64,000 bases of DNA from Streptomyces sp. NBC_00353 (GCF_036108815.1 NZ_CP107985.1:5146001-5210000), one strand, 5' to 3'. Shown: positions 15,216 to 23,470, counted from the stretch's first letter. Notes: generated by a model not told the origin, from the letters alone. A program made the numbers and translations.

Positions 15216-16219
15216 GCAACTCCGTCCCGCTGCTGGACAGATGGAGCAGCCAACCGGTGAGCGTGCTGGGCGTGTCCGGCACGCGGGCGCTGATCGGCTT
15301 TGTCGGGCTCATGTTCTACGTCAGCCAGTACAGCGACCGCGGGTATCTCTTCGGGCCGGACGGCGTGTTCCCGTGGAAGGACTTCCTGGCCGCCCTCGAC
15401 CGGGACGGCACCTTCAGCCTGTACGCGCTCAGCAGTTCGGCGTCCTGGTTCGAACTCGTCTTCCACGTCGGCATGCTGAGCGCGCTGGCCGTCACCTTCG
15501 GCGTGGGCGGCCGTCCCGTGCTCGTCATGCACTGGGTACTGCTGTGGTCCGTCTACCAGCGTCAGCCACTCATCCTCGACGGCGGCGACAATCTCGCCTA
15601 CCTCGTCATCCCGATGCTCGTTCTGACCCGGTGCTACGACCGGCTCTCGCTCTCGCCGGGACTCACCGGGCGCTGGACCCGTCGGATGCCCGAAGGCCTC
15701 GGAGCGCTGCGGGCCCCGCTTCACAATCTCGGCGTACTCGCCATCGCCACCCAGATCTGTCTGGTGTACGTCACCAGCGGCCTGTACAAGGTGCAGGGCA
15801 AGCTGTGGCAGGACGGAACGGCGCTCTTCTACATCATGCGCATTCCCGAATTCTCCCTGCCCGGCGTGTCCGACCTGGTCTACGGCAACGACATGCTGGT
15901 CTTCGTCGGCACCTACTCGACCACCTTCTTCCTGGTGTACTTCCCGCTCGGCATCCTGGTGCCGAGGCTGCGCCCATGGGCCGCCGTTGCGTCCATCGGA
16001 TTCCATGTCTCCATCGGATTCTTCATGGGACTCACCGGCTTCGCCCTGACGATGGTGGCGTGTGACCTCATCTTCCTGAGTCGGCCACTCGGAGAGGGTG
16101 TTGCCTTCGCGACCCGCGCCACGGCCCGGATCGAGCGGTCCCTGCGTGAAAGGCTGCGGCGGCCGGAAAAGGACGCCTGCAACACGACCGCCCGCGGGGC
16201 GGTGGAAAATACTGGCTGA
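15212..16219 (+). CDS. HTTM-domain membrane protein (SdpB / vitamin K carboxylase-like)
   Basis: 335 residues with about eight hydrophobic segments, such as GTRALIGFVGLMFYVSQYS, LVMHWVLLWSVYQRQPLILD, LGVLAIATQICLVYVTSGLY, TTFFLVYFPLGILVPRL and VSIGFFMGLTGFALTMVACD. Features typical of HTTM (vitamin K-dependent gamma-carboxylase-like) proteins include GYLFGPDGVFPW near the start, LVYVTSGLYKVQGKLWQDGT and a late FHVSIGFFMGL. SdpB of Bacillus belongs to the same superfamily. The partner is DUF5819 (4-nt overlap). Expected to act in the membrane on the exported peptide encoded first in the unit. Confidence 0.8.
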   Translation: MSNSVPLLDRWSSQPVSVLGVSGTRALIGFVGLMFYVSQYSDRGYLFGPDGVFPWKDFLAALDRDGTFSLYALSSSASWFELVFHVGMLSALAVTFGVGGRPVLVMHWVLLWSVYQRQPLILDGGDNLAYLVIPMLVLTRCYDRLSLSPGLTGRWTRRMPEGLGALRAPLHNLGVLAIATQICLVYVTSGLYKVQGKLWQDGTALFYIMRIPEFSLPGVSDLVYGNDMLVFVGTYSTTFFLVYFPLGILVPRLRPWAAVASIGFHVSIGFFMGLTGFALTMVACDLIFLSRPLGEGVAFATRATARIERSLRERLRRPEKDACNTTARGAVENTG

Positions 16220-16290
16220 TCGTCAGGCCGGTTCCCTGAGAACGCATTTCAGATCGAACCCATGGCAATACGCGAACGGTGGAGTCAACT

Positions 16291-16788
16291 GTGGCAATGG
16301 TCGGGCTGTTCTGGGTCTCCGAGGATGCGGTCCACCTCGGTGCACCACCTGGTGAGTCGGCCGCCGGCGTCCGGGTGGCCGCCGCGGGCCTCGATGCGGT
16401 CGGACCACGGTCCGGCACCTGGAAGTGGACCGACCTCAGCTCGGTGGCCGTCGTCGGTGCGCCGGTGCGAGCGACTCCCGGCCGGCAGCTGTCGATGACG
16501 CTGGACGTGGTGCTCGGAGCCATGGGGCTGGGCGGACCGGAGGGTCCCGCCGAGATGACCGTACGTGTCCAAGCATCCGACGGCGTGGATGAATTGCTCG
16601 TACACTCGGCCGCCGCCGGCGGGTACACCCCTCGTGAGGTCGAACTGTCCCATCAGGTACTGGACCGCTTCGTCGCCGGGACTCTCAGCCCGGCGGTCCT
16701 CAGCGCATGGGGGCGTGCGCACGGTGCAGGGAAGACTCCGCGCCCCGCCGAACGCGAGGCCCTTCTCCAGCAGTGGGCGCAGTCCTGA
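16291..16788 (+). CDS. Conserved hypothetical protein
   Basis: 165 residues from the GTG at 16291, which has GGTGGAG about 6 nt upstream; the ATG at 16297 is the alternative. The N-terminal half is beta-rich (MVGLFWVSEDAVHLGAPPGE, TWKWTDLSSVAVVGAPVRA). The C-terminal half is helical, with TPREVELSHQVLDRFVAGTL. I have seen this architecture as an unnamed Streptomyces family but know no function. It is the first gene of a four-gene overlapping operon and lies 71 nt after the HTTM gene, so readthrough from the SDP-like unit is possible. Confidence 0.6.
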   Translation: MAMVGLFWVSEDAVHLGAPPGESAAGVRVAAAGLDAVGPRSGTWKWTDLSSVAVVGAPVRATPGRQLSMTLDVVLGAMGLGGPEGPAEMTVRVQASDGVDELLVHSAAAGGYTPREVELSHQVLDRFVAGTLSPAVLSAWGRAHGAGKTPRPAEREALLQQWAQS

Positions 16789-17660
16789 TGGCGGGCTTGT
16801 CACTGCGACCCGTTCCGGTCTGCGTGCTCAGGAACTCGGCTCCGCCGCTGGCCCGGCACGGGCACGATCCGGCCGCCTTCGTCGAGATCGGGTCCCTGAC
16901 CAAGGTTCTCACCGGCACCGCACTGGTACGGATGGTCCGGGCGGGCCTGCTCGGCCTCGACGACCCGGTGGAGCAATGGCTCCCGACGCCGCCCGGATCG
17001 GGGATCACGCTACGGAACCTGGCAGACCACACCTCGGGCCTGCAACGGCTGCCACCGGGCCTGACCGGCCCCGATCCCTACGCGGCCTTCGACGAGGACG
17101 CGCTGCGGGCCCTGCTGGGCCGGCTCGGCGAGGTCACCGTGAGGCAACCGGGACAGGAGGCCGAGTACTCCAACCTCGGTTACGCCGTGCTCGGTGCGGC
17201 CCTCGTGTCCGCGGCCGGGCGGCCGTACGAGGAATTGCTTCGTGAGCACGTGCTCACGCCGCTGGGGGTGGACGAGGTGACCGCGCATCCGCCCGCCGAT
17301 CGACTGCTGGGCGCACGGAGCCTGTTCGGCAGGGAACGCGACCGGTGGACCTTGGACGGGCCGATGCTGCCCGCGGGCGGTCTGTGGGCCACTCCTCGCG
17401 CGTTCGCCACCGTGGTCACCGGACTGCTGCTCGGGCGTGCGCTGGGCGAGCCGGCGCCGTCCTGGCAGTCGGCGGGACCGCTGTTGTGGCACAACGGGGC
17501 GACCCGCGATGCCTCCGCCTTCACCGGGGTGATCCCCCGGACGGGGAACTGGGTGCTCGTGCACCGGCTCGGCGGTTCGCCCGACCGCACCGACAAGATC
17601 GGACTCGGTCTGCTCGCCGCCGGGGACACGGCGGGACAGAACGAAGGCGAACGCGCATGA
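16788..17660 (+). CDS. Serine hydrolase, beta-lactamase/D,D-peptidase fold
   Basis: 290 residues from the ATG in the TGATG overlap with the previous gene. The three motifs of class C beta-lactamase-like hydrolases are present: SxxK in IGSLTKVLTGTALV, Y-x-N in EAEYSNLGYAVLGAAL, and HNG in LLWHNGATRDASAF in place of K-[ST]-G. LADHTSGLQRLPPG is the usual conserved stretch. There is no signal peptide, so a cytoplasmic esterase or peptidase is likely. Ends in an ATGA overlap with the flavoprotein gene. Confidence 0.82.
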   Translation: MAGLSLRPVPVCVLRNSAPPLARHGHDPAAFVEIGSLTKVLTGTALVRMVRAGLLGLDDPVEQWLPTPPGSGITLRNLADHTSGLQRLPPGLTGPDPYAAFDEDALRALLGRLGEVTVRQPGQEAEYSNLGYAVLGAALVSAAGRPYEELLREHVLTPLGVDEVTAHPPADRLLGARSLFGRERDRWTLDGPMLPAGGLWATPRAFATVVTGLLLGRALGEPAPSWQSAGPLLWHNGATRDASAFTGVIPRTGNWVLVHRLGGSPDRTDKIGLGLLAAGDTAGQNEGERA

Positions 17661-19123
17661 CCAGCATCGACGCCGCGGTCGTCGGCACCGGCCCCAACGG
17701 ACTCGCGGCCGCCGTCACGCTGGCACGCGCAGGCCTGAGGGTGGAACTGTACGAACGCGCCGACGACATCGGCGGCGGGCTGCGCAGCAAGGCGCTCTTC
17801 GACGAGGACGTCATGCACGACATGTGCGCCGCGGTGCATCCGATGGCCGCGGCCTCGCCTTTCTTCCGCGAGTTCGACCTCGGCGCGCGCGGCGTCGAAC
17901 TGCTGAACCCGGATATCAGCTATGCCCACCCGCTCGACGACGGCCGAGCCGCCCTCGCCCACCGGGACCTCTCCGCGACCTGTGAGCAGCTGGGGCCGGA
18001 CGGAGAGCGCTGGCGCAGCCTGATGCAGCCGCTGCTCGATCACAGTGCGGGCGTCGTCGACTTCGTCCTCGCGGGCCGGCGGACCCTGCCGCGCGATCCC
18101 CTCGCCCCGCTTCTGCTGGCTCGGAGGGTGCTGCGCCACTCCACCTCACTCGGCGGTTTCCGGGGAGAAGACGCGGCGGCACTGCTGACCGGCGTGGCCG
18201 CGCATGCGATGGGCCGGCTGCCCAGCATCGCCTCCGGAGCGGTCGCGATGCTGCTCGGCCACCTGGCCCACGGATCGGGCTGGCCGCTGCCGCGTGGGGG
18301 AAGTGCGCGCATCGCGGAGGCGATGGCCGTCGACATCACCGCGCACGGCGGCCTCTTCCACACCGGCGCGCCCGTCACCGACCTACGCCAACTGCGGCAT
18401 GCCAGGACCGTGTTCCTCGACACCAGCCCCAAGACCTTCCTCGCTCTCGCCGCTTCCCGGTTGCCCGCCCGGTACGCCCGCGCGCTGGCCGCCTTCCGCT
18501 ACGGCCCCGGCGCGGCCAAGGTCGACTTCCTGGTCTCGGAACCGATCCCGTGGCGCAACCCGGCGGTGGGCCGGGCCGGCACCGTACATATCGGTGGTAC
18601 CCACGCCGAGATGGTGCGTCAGGAAGGCTTCACCGCCAGGGGTGTGCCGACCGGCGAGCCGTTCGTCCTGCTCTCGGATCCCACGGTCACCGATCCCGAC
18701 CGGGCTCGGCCGGGCAGGCGACCGGTGTGGGCCTACGCCCACGTGCCCAACGGCGATGCGCGTGACCCGATCCCGCTCGTACGATCCCGGATCGAGCGAT
18801 ACGCACCCGGCTTCGGTGACACGGTCATCGCTCAGCGCGCCATCACCGCGGCCGACTACGAGTCGTACAACCCGAACTACGTCGGCGGGGACATCGGCGC
18901 AGGCGCGATCACCCTCACCCAGTCCCTCCTGCGCCCGACCCCGCGCCTGGATCCCTACCGCACTCCCCTGTGCGGGGTGTACCTGTGCTCCGCCTCCACG
19001 CCGCCCGGGCCCAGCGTGCACGGCATGTCCGGCTACCTGGCGGCCGTTTCGGCACTGCGTCGCGAGTTCGGCGTCCGCACGGCTCCCGTCCTCTCTCCTG
19101 CCGCGACCGCGTCGACGCGGTGA
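17657..19123 (+). CDS. FAD-dependent oxidoreductase, phytoene desaturase-like
   Basis: 488 residues. The N-terminal dinucleotide-binding motif AAVVGTGPNGLAAAVTLARAG and the second glycine-rich stretch YERADDIGGGLRSKALF identify the CrtI/phytoene dehydrogenase-like flavin family. C-terminal FAD contacts are near GVYLCSASTPPGPSVHGMSG. Likely a cytoplasmic desaturase or amine/alcohol oxidase; the substrate is unknown. Start ATG overlaps the hydrolase stop and its own stop overlaps the next GTG, so it is translated as part of a coupled operon. Confidence 0.85.
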   Translation: MTSIDAAVVGTGPNGLAAAVTLARAGLRVELYERADDIGGGLRSKALFDEDVMHDMCAAVHPMAAASPFFREFDLGARGVELLNPDISYAHPLDDGRAALAHRDLSATCEQLGPDGERWRSLMQPLLDHSAGVVDFVLAGRRTLPRDPLAPLLLARRVLRHSTSLGGFRGEDAAALLTGVAAHAMGRLPSIASGAVAMLLGHLAHGSGWPLPRGGSARIAEAMAVDITAHGGLFHTGAPVTDLRQLRHARTVFLDTSPKTFLALAASRLPARYARALAAFRYGPGAAKVDFLVSEPIPWRNPAVGRAGTVHIGGTHAEMVRQEGFTARGVPTGEPFVLLSDPTVTDPDRARPGRRPVWAYAHVPNGDARDPIPLVRSRIERYAPGFGDTVIAQRAITAADYESYNPNYVGGDIGAGAITLTQSLLRPTPRLDPYRTPLCGVYLCSASTPPGPSVHGMSGYLAAVSALRREFGVRTAPVLSPAATASTR

Positions 19124-19362
19124 CGTCCTCGCGTGAGGAACCGACGGAGGTCGTTCTGGTCCGGCAGCAGGCATCGGCCGCACCGGGTGCGGTCGCCGTG
19201 GTCCGGCTGCTCGCCGGGCTGCCGCCGCACTGGGCATGTGCCTGGGCCGTCGGGGGCGACCGGATCACGCTGCGCGTCGGGACGCCGGCCCCGGGCGGGG
19301 CGGAGGCGGTGGCCACAGTGGTGGCGGGCAGCGCGCCCCCGGGCTGGGCCGTCCCCCGGTGA
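19120..19362 (+). CDS. Small hypothetical protein ending the operon
   Basis: 80 residues from a GTG that overlaps the flavoprotein stop by 4 nt. Composition is hydrophobic and small-residue-rich, with APGAVAVVRLLAGLPPHWAC and a Trp pair, but no clear helix of membrane length. No family recognised. The tight coupling is the main argument that it is real. Confidence 0.5.
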   Translation: MTSSREEPTEVVLVRQQASAAPGAVAVVRLLAGLPPHWACAWAVGGDRITLRVGTPAPGGAEAVATVVAGSAPPGWAVPR

Positions 19363-19416
19363 CCCGGTGGCCGGCGCGCCCGGAGGACACACGCCCCCTC
19401 CGATCGGATCCGGTGA

Positions 19417-20409
19417 TCAGATCCAGCCGCGTTCGCGGGCCACCAGGGCGGCGTGCGGGCGGCTGGAGGCACCCAGGAGCCGCAGCAGCTCCGCGACATG
19501 CCGTCGGTAGGTGCGTATGGAGATGCCCAGGGCACGGGCACCGATCTCGTCCTTACTGCCGCGGCACATCGCTTCCAGCACCCGCCGCTCGATCTCCCCG
19601 GGACCGCTGCCATCGGCGTCGGCCTGTCCGTCGGCACTGTCCGTCAGGTCCTCGGCCTGGTCCCAGATCTTCTCGAACAAGGCCACGATGTTGGCGACCA
19701 GGCCCTCCTCATGGGCCAGCAGGGCGCCACGTGCGGTGTCGGCGGGGTCCTTGGGCACCAGGGCGGCACGCCGGTCGTAGACGAGGATCCGCTCGGAGAT
19801 GTCCTCGGCCACCCGGATCGTGGCGCCCTGCGCCGCGAGCTCACGCAGGTAGACCATGGTGGGCGGGTGATCGAGCGCCTCCTTGCGGACCACGCTGCGC
19901 ATGCGGACACTCCGGCGCAGACAGCGCTGGTCGAGCCTGCGGGCGTGCGCGATGTTTTCGGGCGTCAGCGCGGTGTAGGGCTCGATGGAGAGGATCTCCT
20001 CACGCGCGAAGAAGGCGAGTTCGTCGATCCTGTCACGGATCTGCGGCAGGCTCTGTAGGTGCTCCACGCCGTGCACCGGGACGCCCTTCGGCCCCTGCTC
20101 GGTGCGGAGTTCGGAGATGAGGTGCTGGGATCGGATGACGCGTTCGAGCTCCTGGTGCAGCTCGCGCAGGCGCAGCTCGGTGAGGCGCCCGACCGCGGTC
20201 TCCGGACTGACGGCGGACAAGAGACCGGGAGCGGTGCGTTTCAGCACGCCGACCGCACACAGCCGATTCACCGACTCCATGGCCTGTTGCGGAGCAATGC
20301 GCAAAAGTTGATGGATCTCATCACTGGATGACTTCTGATTTCGCAAGAGATGCCGATATATCGCCTCTTCCGTCTGTGACAATCCGAAAACAGACATGCT
20401 TGTGCTCAC
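19417..20409 (-). CDS. TrmB-N / LuxR-C type transcriptional regulator
   Basis: 330 residues from a GTG at 20409 with a GGGGGAAG run about 8 nt upstream. The N-terminal FGLSQTEEAIYRHLLRNQ resembles the TrmB winged-helix start; about residues 60-230 form a sensor region; the C-terminus (about 265-330) has a LuxR-like helix-turn-helix: VLEAMCRGSKDEIGARALGI then SIRTYRRHVAELLRLLGASS. Such regulators are common next to biosynthetic or peptide operons in Streptomyces. It converges on the operon ending at 19362 and may control it or the SDP-like unit. Confidence 0.8.
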   Translation of the reverse strand: MSTSMSVFGLSQTEEAIYRHLLRNQKSSSDEIHQLLRIAPQQAMESVNRLCAVGVLKRTAPGLLSAVSPETAVGRLTELRLRELHQELERVIRSQHLISELRTEQGPKGVPVHGVEHLQSLPQIRDRIDELAFFAREEILSIEPYTALTPENIAHARRLDQRCLRRSVRMRSVVRKEALDHPPTMVYLRELAAQGATIRVAEDISERILVYDRRAALVPKDPADTARGALLAHEEGLVANIVALFEKIWDQAEDLTDSADGQADADGSGPGEIERRVLEAMCRGSKDEIGARALGISIRTYRRHVAELLRLLGASSRPHAALVARERGWI

Positions 20410-20960
20410 GATGTCTTCCCCCTGGAACAATGAGCGACTCTCTCGCCGCGCTCGCTGGTCAGGCGGGCTCGGCCGTCGACGGGTCTCTGTTCGATCCGCG
20501 AGTCTAATAGCGCACCACCTGGGCGTAGTTGCCGAGGGGGGAGGGCGCGGGTACGTCCTGGACCTGGCCACCCGTGAGGTCCGCGCCGTCACGACCGACC
20601 ACCAGGCAGGGTCGACGCCCGCCGACCGGTCCCCCGACGGGCAGCACGTCGTCCAGTCCACCGGGCACGGTCTGCGCATCACGGACGTGACTGCGCGCCG
20701 AAGCGTCCGCCACTTCGACCGAGGCCGATCGCTACCGCGCGAGGCGCACGGTCGACCTGCCCTGCAGTCCTCAGCAACTGTCTCGCCGGTGGTGCGCGTC
20801 GAGAGGAACAGTCCGTGCCCGACGGACGGCACCTTCGCAGAAACACTTCGTTCACGGTGAGCCAATATGTGTGGTCGCGAAGTGAGAAATCAGAACAAGG
20901 CGCAATGAGGGTATCTCACACAGCAGGCCGAACGAAATCATTCACCACGCAGAGCTGATC
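20410..20960. other. Intergenic region between regulator and cold-shock leader
   Basis: About 550 bases holding a short WD40-like remnant (20549-20725) and otherwise no recognisable gene. The right end is AT-richer and merges into the promoter of the cold-shock gene. Confidence 0.4.
20549..20725 (+). pseudogene. WD40/PD40-like beta-propeller fragment
   Basis: The frame reads YVLDLATREVRAVTTDH, then RSPDGQHVVQSTGHGLRITD and RRSVRHFDRG. The order DLATREV, SPDGQ, G-x-R-I-T-D matches one blade of a TolB/WD40-type propeller. There is no start, no further blades and the expected Trp before SPDG is Arg, so this is a remnant. Confidence 0.3.
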
Positions 20961-21144
20961 CCACCGTGCTAGTGTCGATGTCAGTTGCAGTTGTGGTTCC
21001 CAAAAACTCCAAGTGCCTCCATCGGCTTTTACTGTCGTTGGGAGCACTTTTGTATTTCCGGTCATTTTCCGGGCGGGGCAATCATCGCGCGACGCGGAGT
21101 CGGCACAGTGCGGACTCCGGGCACTGCCCCGAAGGAGATTTGAC
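20961..21144 (+). promoter_or_regulatory. Conserved promoter/5' leader of cold-shock gene 1
   Basis: Bases 20961-21016 match the minus-strand segment 46815-46761 upstream of the second cold-shock gene with a single substitution and one A indel. A stem AAGTGCCTCC / GGAGCACTT (21011-21020 with 21041-21049, one bulge) is followed by CTTTTGTATTTCCGG. Further conserved blocks are AATCATCGCG and CGGGCACTGCCCC directly before the ribosome-binding site. See the finding on paired leaders. Confidence 0.65.
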
Positions 21145-21348
21145 ATGGCATCTGGCACCGTGAAGTGGTTCAACGCAGAAAAGGGCTTCGGCTTCATCGA
21201 GCAGGACGGTGGCGGCGCTGACGTGTTCGCCCACTACTCGAACATCGCCGCCCAGGGCTTCCGCGAGCTGCAGGAGGGCCAGAAGGTGACCTTCGACATC
21301 GCGCAGGGCCAGAAGGGCCCGACGGCCGAGAACATCGTTCCCGCCTGA
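21145..21348 (+). CDS. Cold-shock protein (CspA/SC family)
   Basis: 67 residues; ATG at 21145 with GAAGGAG about 8 nt upstream. MASGTVKWFNAEKGFGFIEQ carries RNP1 (KGFGFIEQ), and VFAHYSNIAA is RNP2-like. The full length is one OB-fold single-stranded nucleic-acid-binding domain acting as an RNA chaperone. It differs from the copy at 46423-46626 by only a few residues (QGFRELQEGQKVTFDIAQ versus SGFRELQEGQKVNFDVTQ). Long leader upstream and strong terminator downstream make it a self-contained unit. Confidence 0.95.
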   Translation: MASGTVKWFNAEKGFGFIEQDGGGADVFAHYSNIAAQGFRELQEGQKVTFDIAQGQKGPTAENIVPA

Positions 21349-21729
21349 CGCTGACGCGTAGTACGAGCCGGGTTCCGCACACCCTTGGGGTGCGGGACCC
21401 GGCTCGTTCCATTTGAGGGTGCAGCCCTCCCCTGTAGCCGACGGCACTTCCAGCGGCAAGCATCCCGGCATCGCAGCCCCGTCGTAGGGGGCGCCCCGTA
21501 CGGCTCCAGACGAATATTCCGTATGAGATTCCACTCCGGAAGTACGACCCTGGCCCCGAGGTTCTGCACGAATTTCAGCGACTGATGCCGTTTCTTCGCT
21601 CGGATCAGCTTTCGCTTTCACTTCGGCCCGTTCTCGCGATTCACCGTGCTGCTCATTTGCTGCGGGAACGCCTTGATGCCTGCCGCATCGAGGAAGGTGC
21701 GTGTCGTCCGGTCCTCGTCCTGACGGGGC
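21349..21729. other. Intergenic region after cold-shock gene 1
   Basis: Begins with the terminator at 21363-21407. A 33-codon minus-strand frame ending at 21618 contains TRTFLDAAGIKAF, faintly like a STAS-domain helix, but it is too short and lacks context to call. Otherwise nothing recognised. Confidence 0.35.
21363..21407 (+). terminator. Terminator of cold-shock gene 1
   Basis: ACGAGCCGGGTTCCGCAC pairs with GTGCGGGACCCGGCTCGT around a 9-nt loop: an 18-bp stem with one G-T pair, 15 nt after the stop. Confidence 0.8.
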
Positions 21730-22083
21730 TCAGTGGTAACTGAAGTCGCCCACGGTCCAGGCGCTTACGTCCTCGATCGATACCCGGTACATCCCGCCCG
21801 TCTCCGGGATCCCCACAGCTCCCTGCAGGATCCTTGCGACGTGGAAGTGCAGATGCGTGGGCGGCCCGTCCTTGGGGGTGGAGGCGGTGAACGTGCCGGC
21901 GAACTCGCCCAGGTGGGCCGAATCCGTCAGGACCTCCGACACCCGCTGTCGCCAGACGGCTTCGGGAGCCAGTCGACCCGTGATGACAGCACCACCGGTG
22001 ACCACGGTCAGGGACATCTGATTGCTTTGCCCGGACTCCACCATGGCGGCGACGTCAACGAGCAATTCGTCGGGCTTCGACAT
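21730..22083 (-). CDS. Hypothetical protein, possibly GvpU-like
   Basis: 117 residues. SNQMSLTVVTGGAVITGRL opens a beta-sandwich-like fold, and HLHFHVARILQGAVGIPETG then GMYRVSIEDVSAWTVGDFSY close it. The pattern of a membrane-associating beta protein with an RVSIEDVSAW-type ending resembles gas-vesicle accessory protein GvpU, but no other gas-vesicle gene is in the window. No strong ribosome-binding site before the ATG. Function uncertain. Confidence 0.6.
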   Translation of the reverse strand: MSKPDELLVDVAAMVESGQSNQMSLTVVTGGAVITGRLAPEAVWRQRVSEVLTDSAHLGEFAGTFTASTPKDGPPTHLHFHVARILQGAVGIPETGGMYRVSIEDVSAWTVGDFSYH

Positions 22084-22594
22084 GAGCCGATTCTATTCAC
22101 CGGACCGTCCGATCAGCTCCGGCAGTGCGGCCATCGGCTGAATGCCGAATGCCGCCGCGCCGCGGCAAAAACGGTCGAGAGCTCCGGCTGAGCCCGTCGG
22201 CGCTCGGAGCCGGCACCATGCTCCGGCCTGTGCACGCAAGCGTGCGCAGATGCGGGAAGGCGAGGGCGGTACCCACGCCTGCTCCACCCACCGATCGCCG
22301 GCGAGGTAATTCCAGAGCCCGGAGCGCGCGTTCGATTCCCTTCACCCGCTCCACGCAAATGCCCCCGGTCCGGCGGCCCGGGCCGGCGAAGCCCAACCGC
22401 TCATCCCGGTATTCGTGACGACATGTCCGGGAGCAGGACGCACCATCGCCAGCAGATCTTTGCAGCAGCGTCACAAGGGCTGCGCATCACCTTCGGCGAG
22501 TGCCAGTAGCGTTACTGCCCGCTCGATCCCGCGTGCGAACTCGAGACAGGTCGCCGGCGTCCCTGGCGGCGCAGCCATCACAGAAAGATCGCAG
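22084..22594. other. Intergenic region with degenerate tRNA-Gly end
   Basis: About 510 bases with no protein gene recognised. The only identifiable item is the tRNA-Gly-like 3' half at 22308-22353. Confidence 0.45.
22308..22353 (+). pseudogene. Degenerate 3' half of a tRNA-Gly (old att site?)
   Basis: The segment ends GTTCGATTC...TTCACCCGCTCCA, the T-loop plus acceptor 3' strand of Streptomyces tRNA-Gly, preceded by TTCCAGAGC and AGCGCGCG like its anticodon and variable regions. The T-stem no longer pairs (GCGCG opposite CCCTT) and the 5' half is missing. Such fragments are left at the distal end of elements that integrate into tRNA genes. Confidence 0.5.
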
Positions 22595-23470
22595 ATGGAC
22601 TACTGCTCCGCGTGCCGCCGAATTCTCAATGGGGCGCTGGTGTGCCCGGGGTGCGGCGCATACGCTCCCGACATTGCCCCGCCCGCCCATCACTCCCACG
22701 GCACGGCCGCCTCCACCCCAACGGCGAATCAGCCATGGCGCGCGGAGGAGTGGCCTGCTCCGGGGTCCTACACCGGCACTCATCGCTCCGAGCCGGACCC
22801 GATCGGCAGCGGCGCGTCCGGAGACGCGTCGGTGGACGCATCGGCCACTGGTTCGTCCAGCGGCCACGAAGGCACTGCCTCCACCGGGCAGGGCCGGGCG
22901 GCTCGCCGTCGGCAGCTGGCGCGTTGGAAGAAGAACAAGCGCCGGGCCGTGGCCGCAACGGCCGTTGCCCTCGTCGGTGGCGGCCTGACCGTGGCCGCCC
23001 TGCCGGCCACCAGGTCTTCCAACAGCCACACACACGCAGCCTCACCGCCGGAGCCGGTGTCCGCGGCCACACCCCGGACAGCGACCACCGACTCGGTATC
23101 GGAGCAACCGGACACCCAGGTTCCGCGGCATCCCAGCCCTCACCGCCCCGCGACAACGAGCCGACAGCAGAGCGCCGCCGTCGCGGTGCCGCACACCGCG
23201 ACGCCGAGCCGACAGCCGAAAGCCGCCGCCACGGCCTCCTCTCCCGCGACCTCGAACACCACACCGCACACCACACCCGAGTCGGCCACCGGGACGCACA
23301 CAGGCAACGCCGAGACGCCGCCCCAGGCCCAGGCCCCGGCGACGACGCCGCCCGCTTCCACCGAACACCCCGCCTCAGGCCCATCGGCTGTGCACCTGCT
23401 GCCGATCACGTCGGCGGGTGATCCGACATCTCCGGCACAGATCTGTCTGATCGCTGTGTGCATCGGCTGA
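22595..23470 (+). CDS. SCO2400-type zinc-ribbon membrane protein
   Basis: 291 residues from the ATG at 22595. It opens with a zinc-ribbon, MDYCSACRRILNGALVCPGC, two CxxC pairs. A basic segment ARRRQLARWKKNKRRAVAAT precedes one transmembrane helix (AVALVGGGLTVAALPATRSS). About 140 residues of Thr/Pro/Ala-rich linker follow outside the membrane, ending with a short hydrophobic Cys-containing tail (QICLIAVCIG). The layout matches proteins annotated as SCO2400 family. Function unknown; the ribbon is cytoplasmic and the rest exported by topology. Confidence 0.8.
   Translation: MDYCSACRRILNGALVCPGCGAYAPDIAPPAHHSHGTAASTPTANQPWRAEEWPAPGSYTGTHRSEPDPIGSGASGDASVDASATGSSSGHEGTASTGQGRAARRRQLARWKKNKRRAVAATAVALVGGGLTVAALPATRSSNSHTHAASPPEPVSAATPRTATTDSVSEQPDTQVPRHPSPHRPATTSRQQSAAVAVPHTATPSRQPKAAATASSPATSNTTPHTTPESATGTHTGNAETPPQAQAPATTPPASTEHPASGPSAVHLLPITSAGDPTSPAQICLIAVCIG

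Noticed and set aside
21618..21729. STAS-like peptide TRTFLDAAGIKAF
   Set aside because: Only about 33 codons, no start and no partner gene; too weak to call even a remnant.
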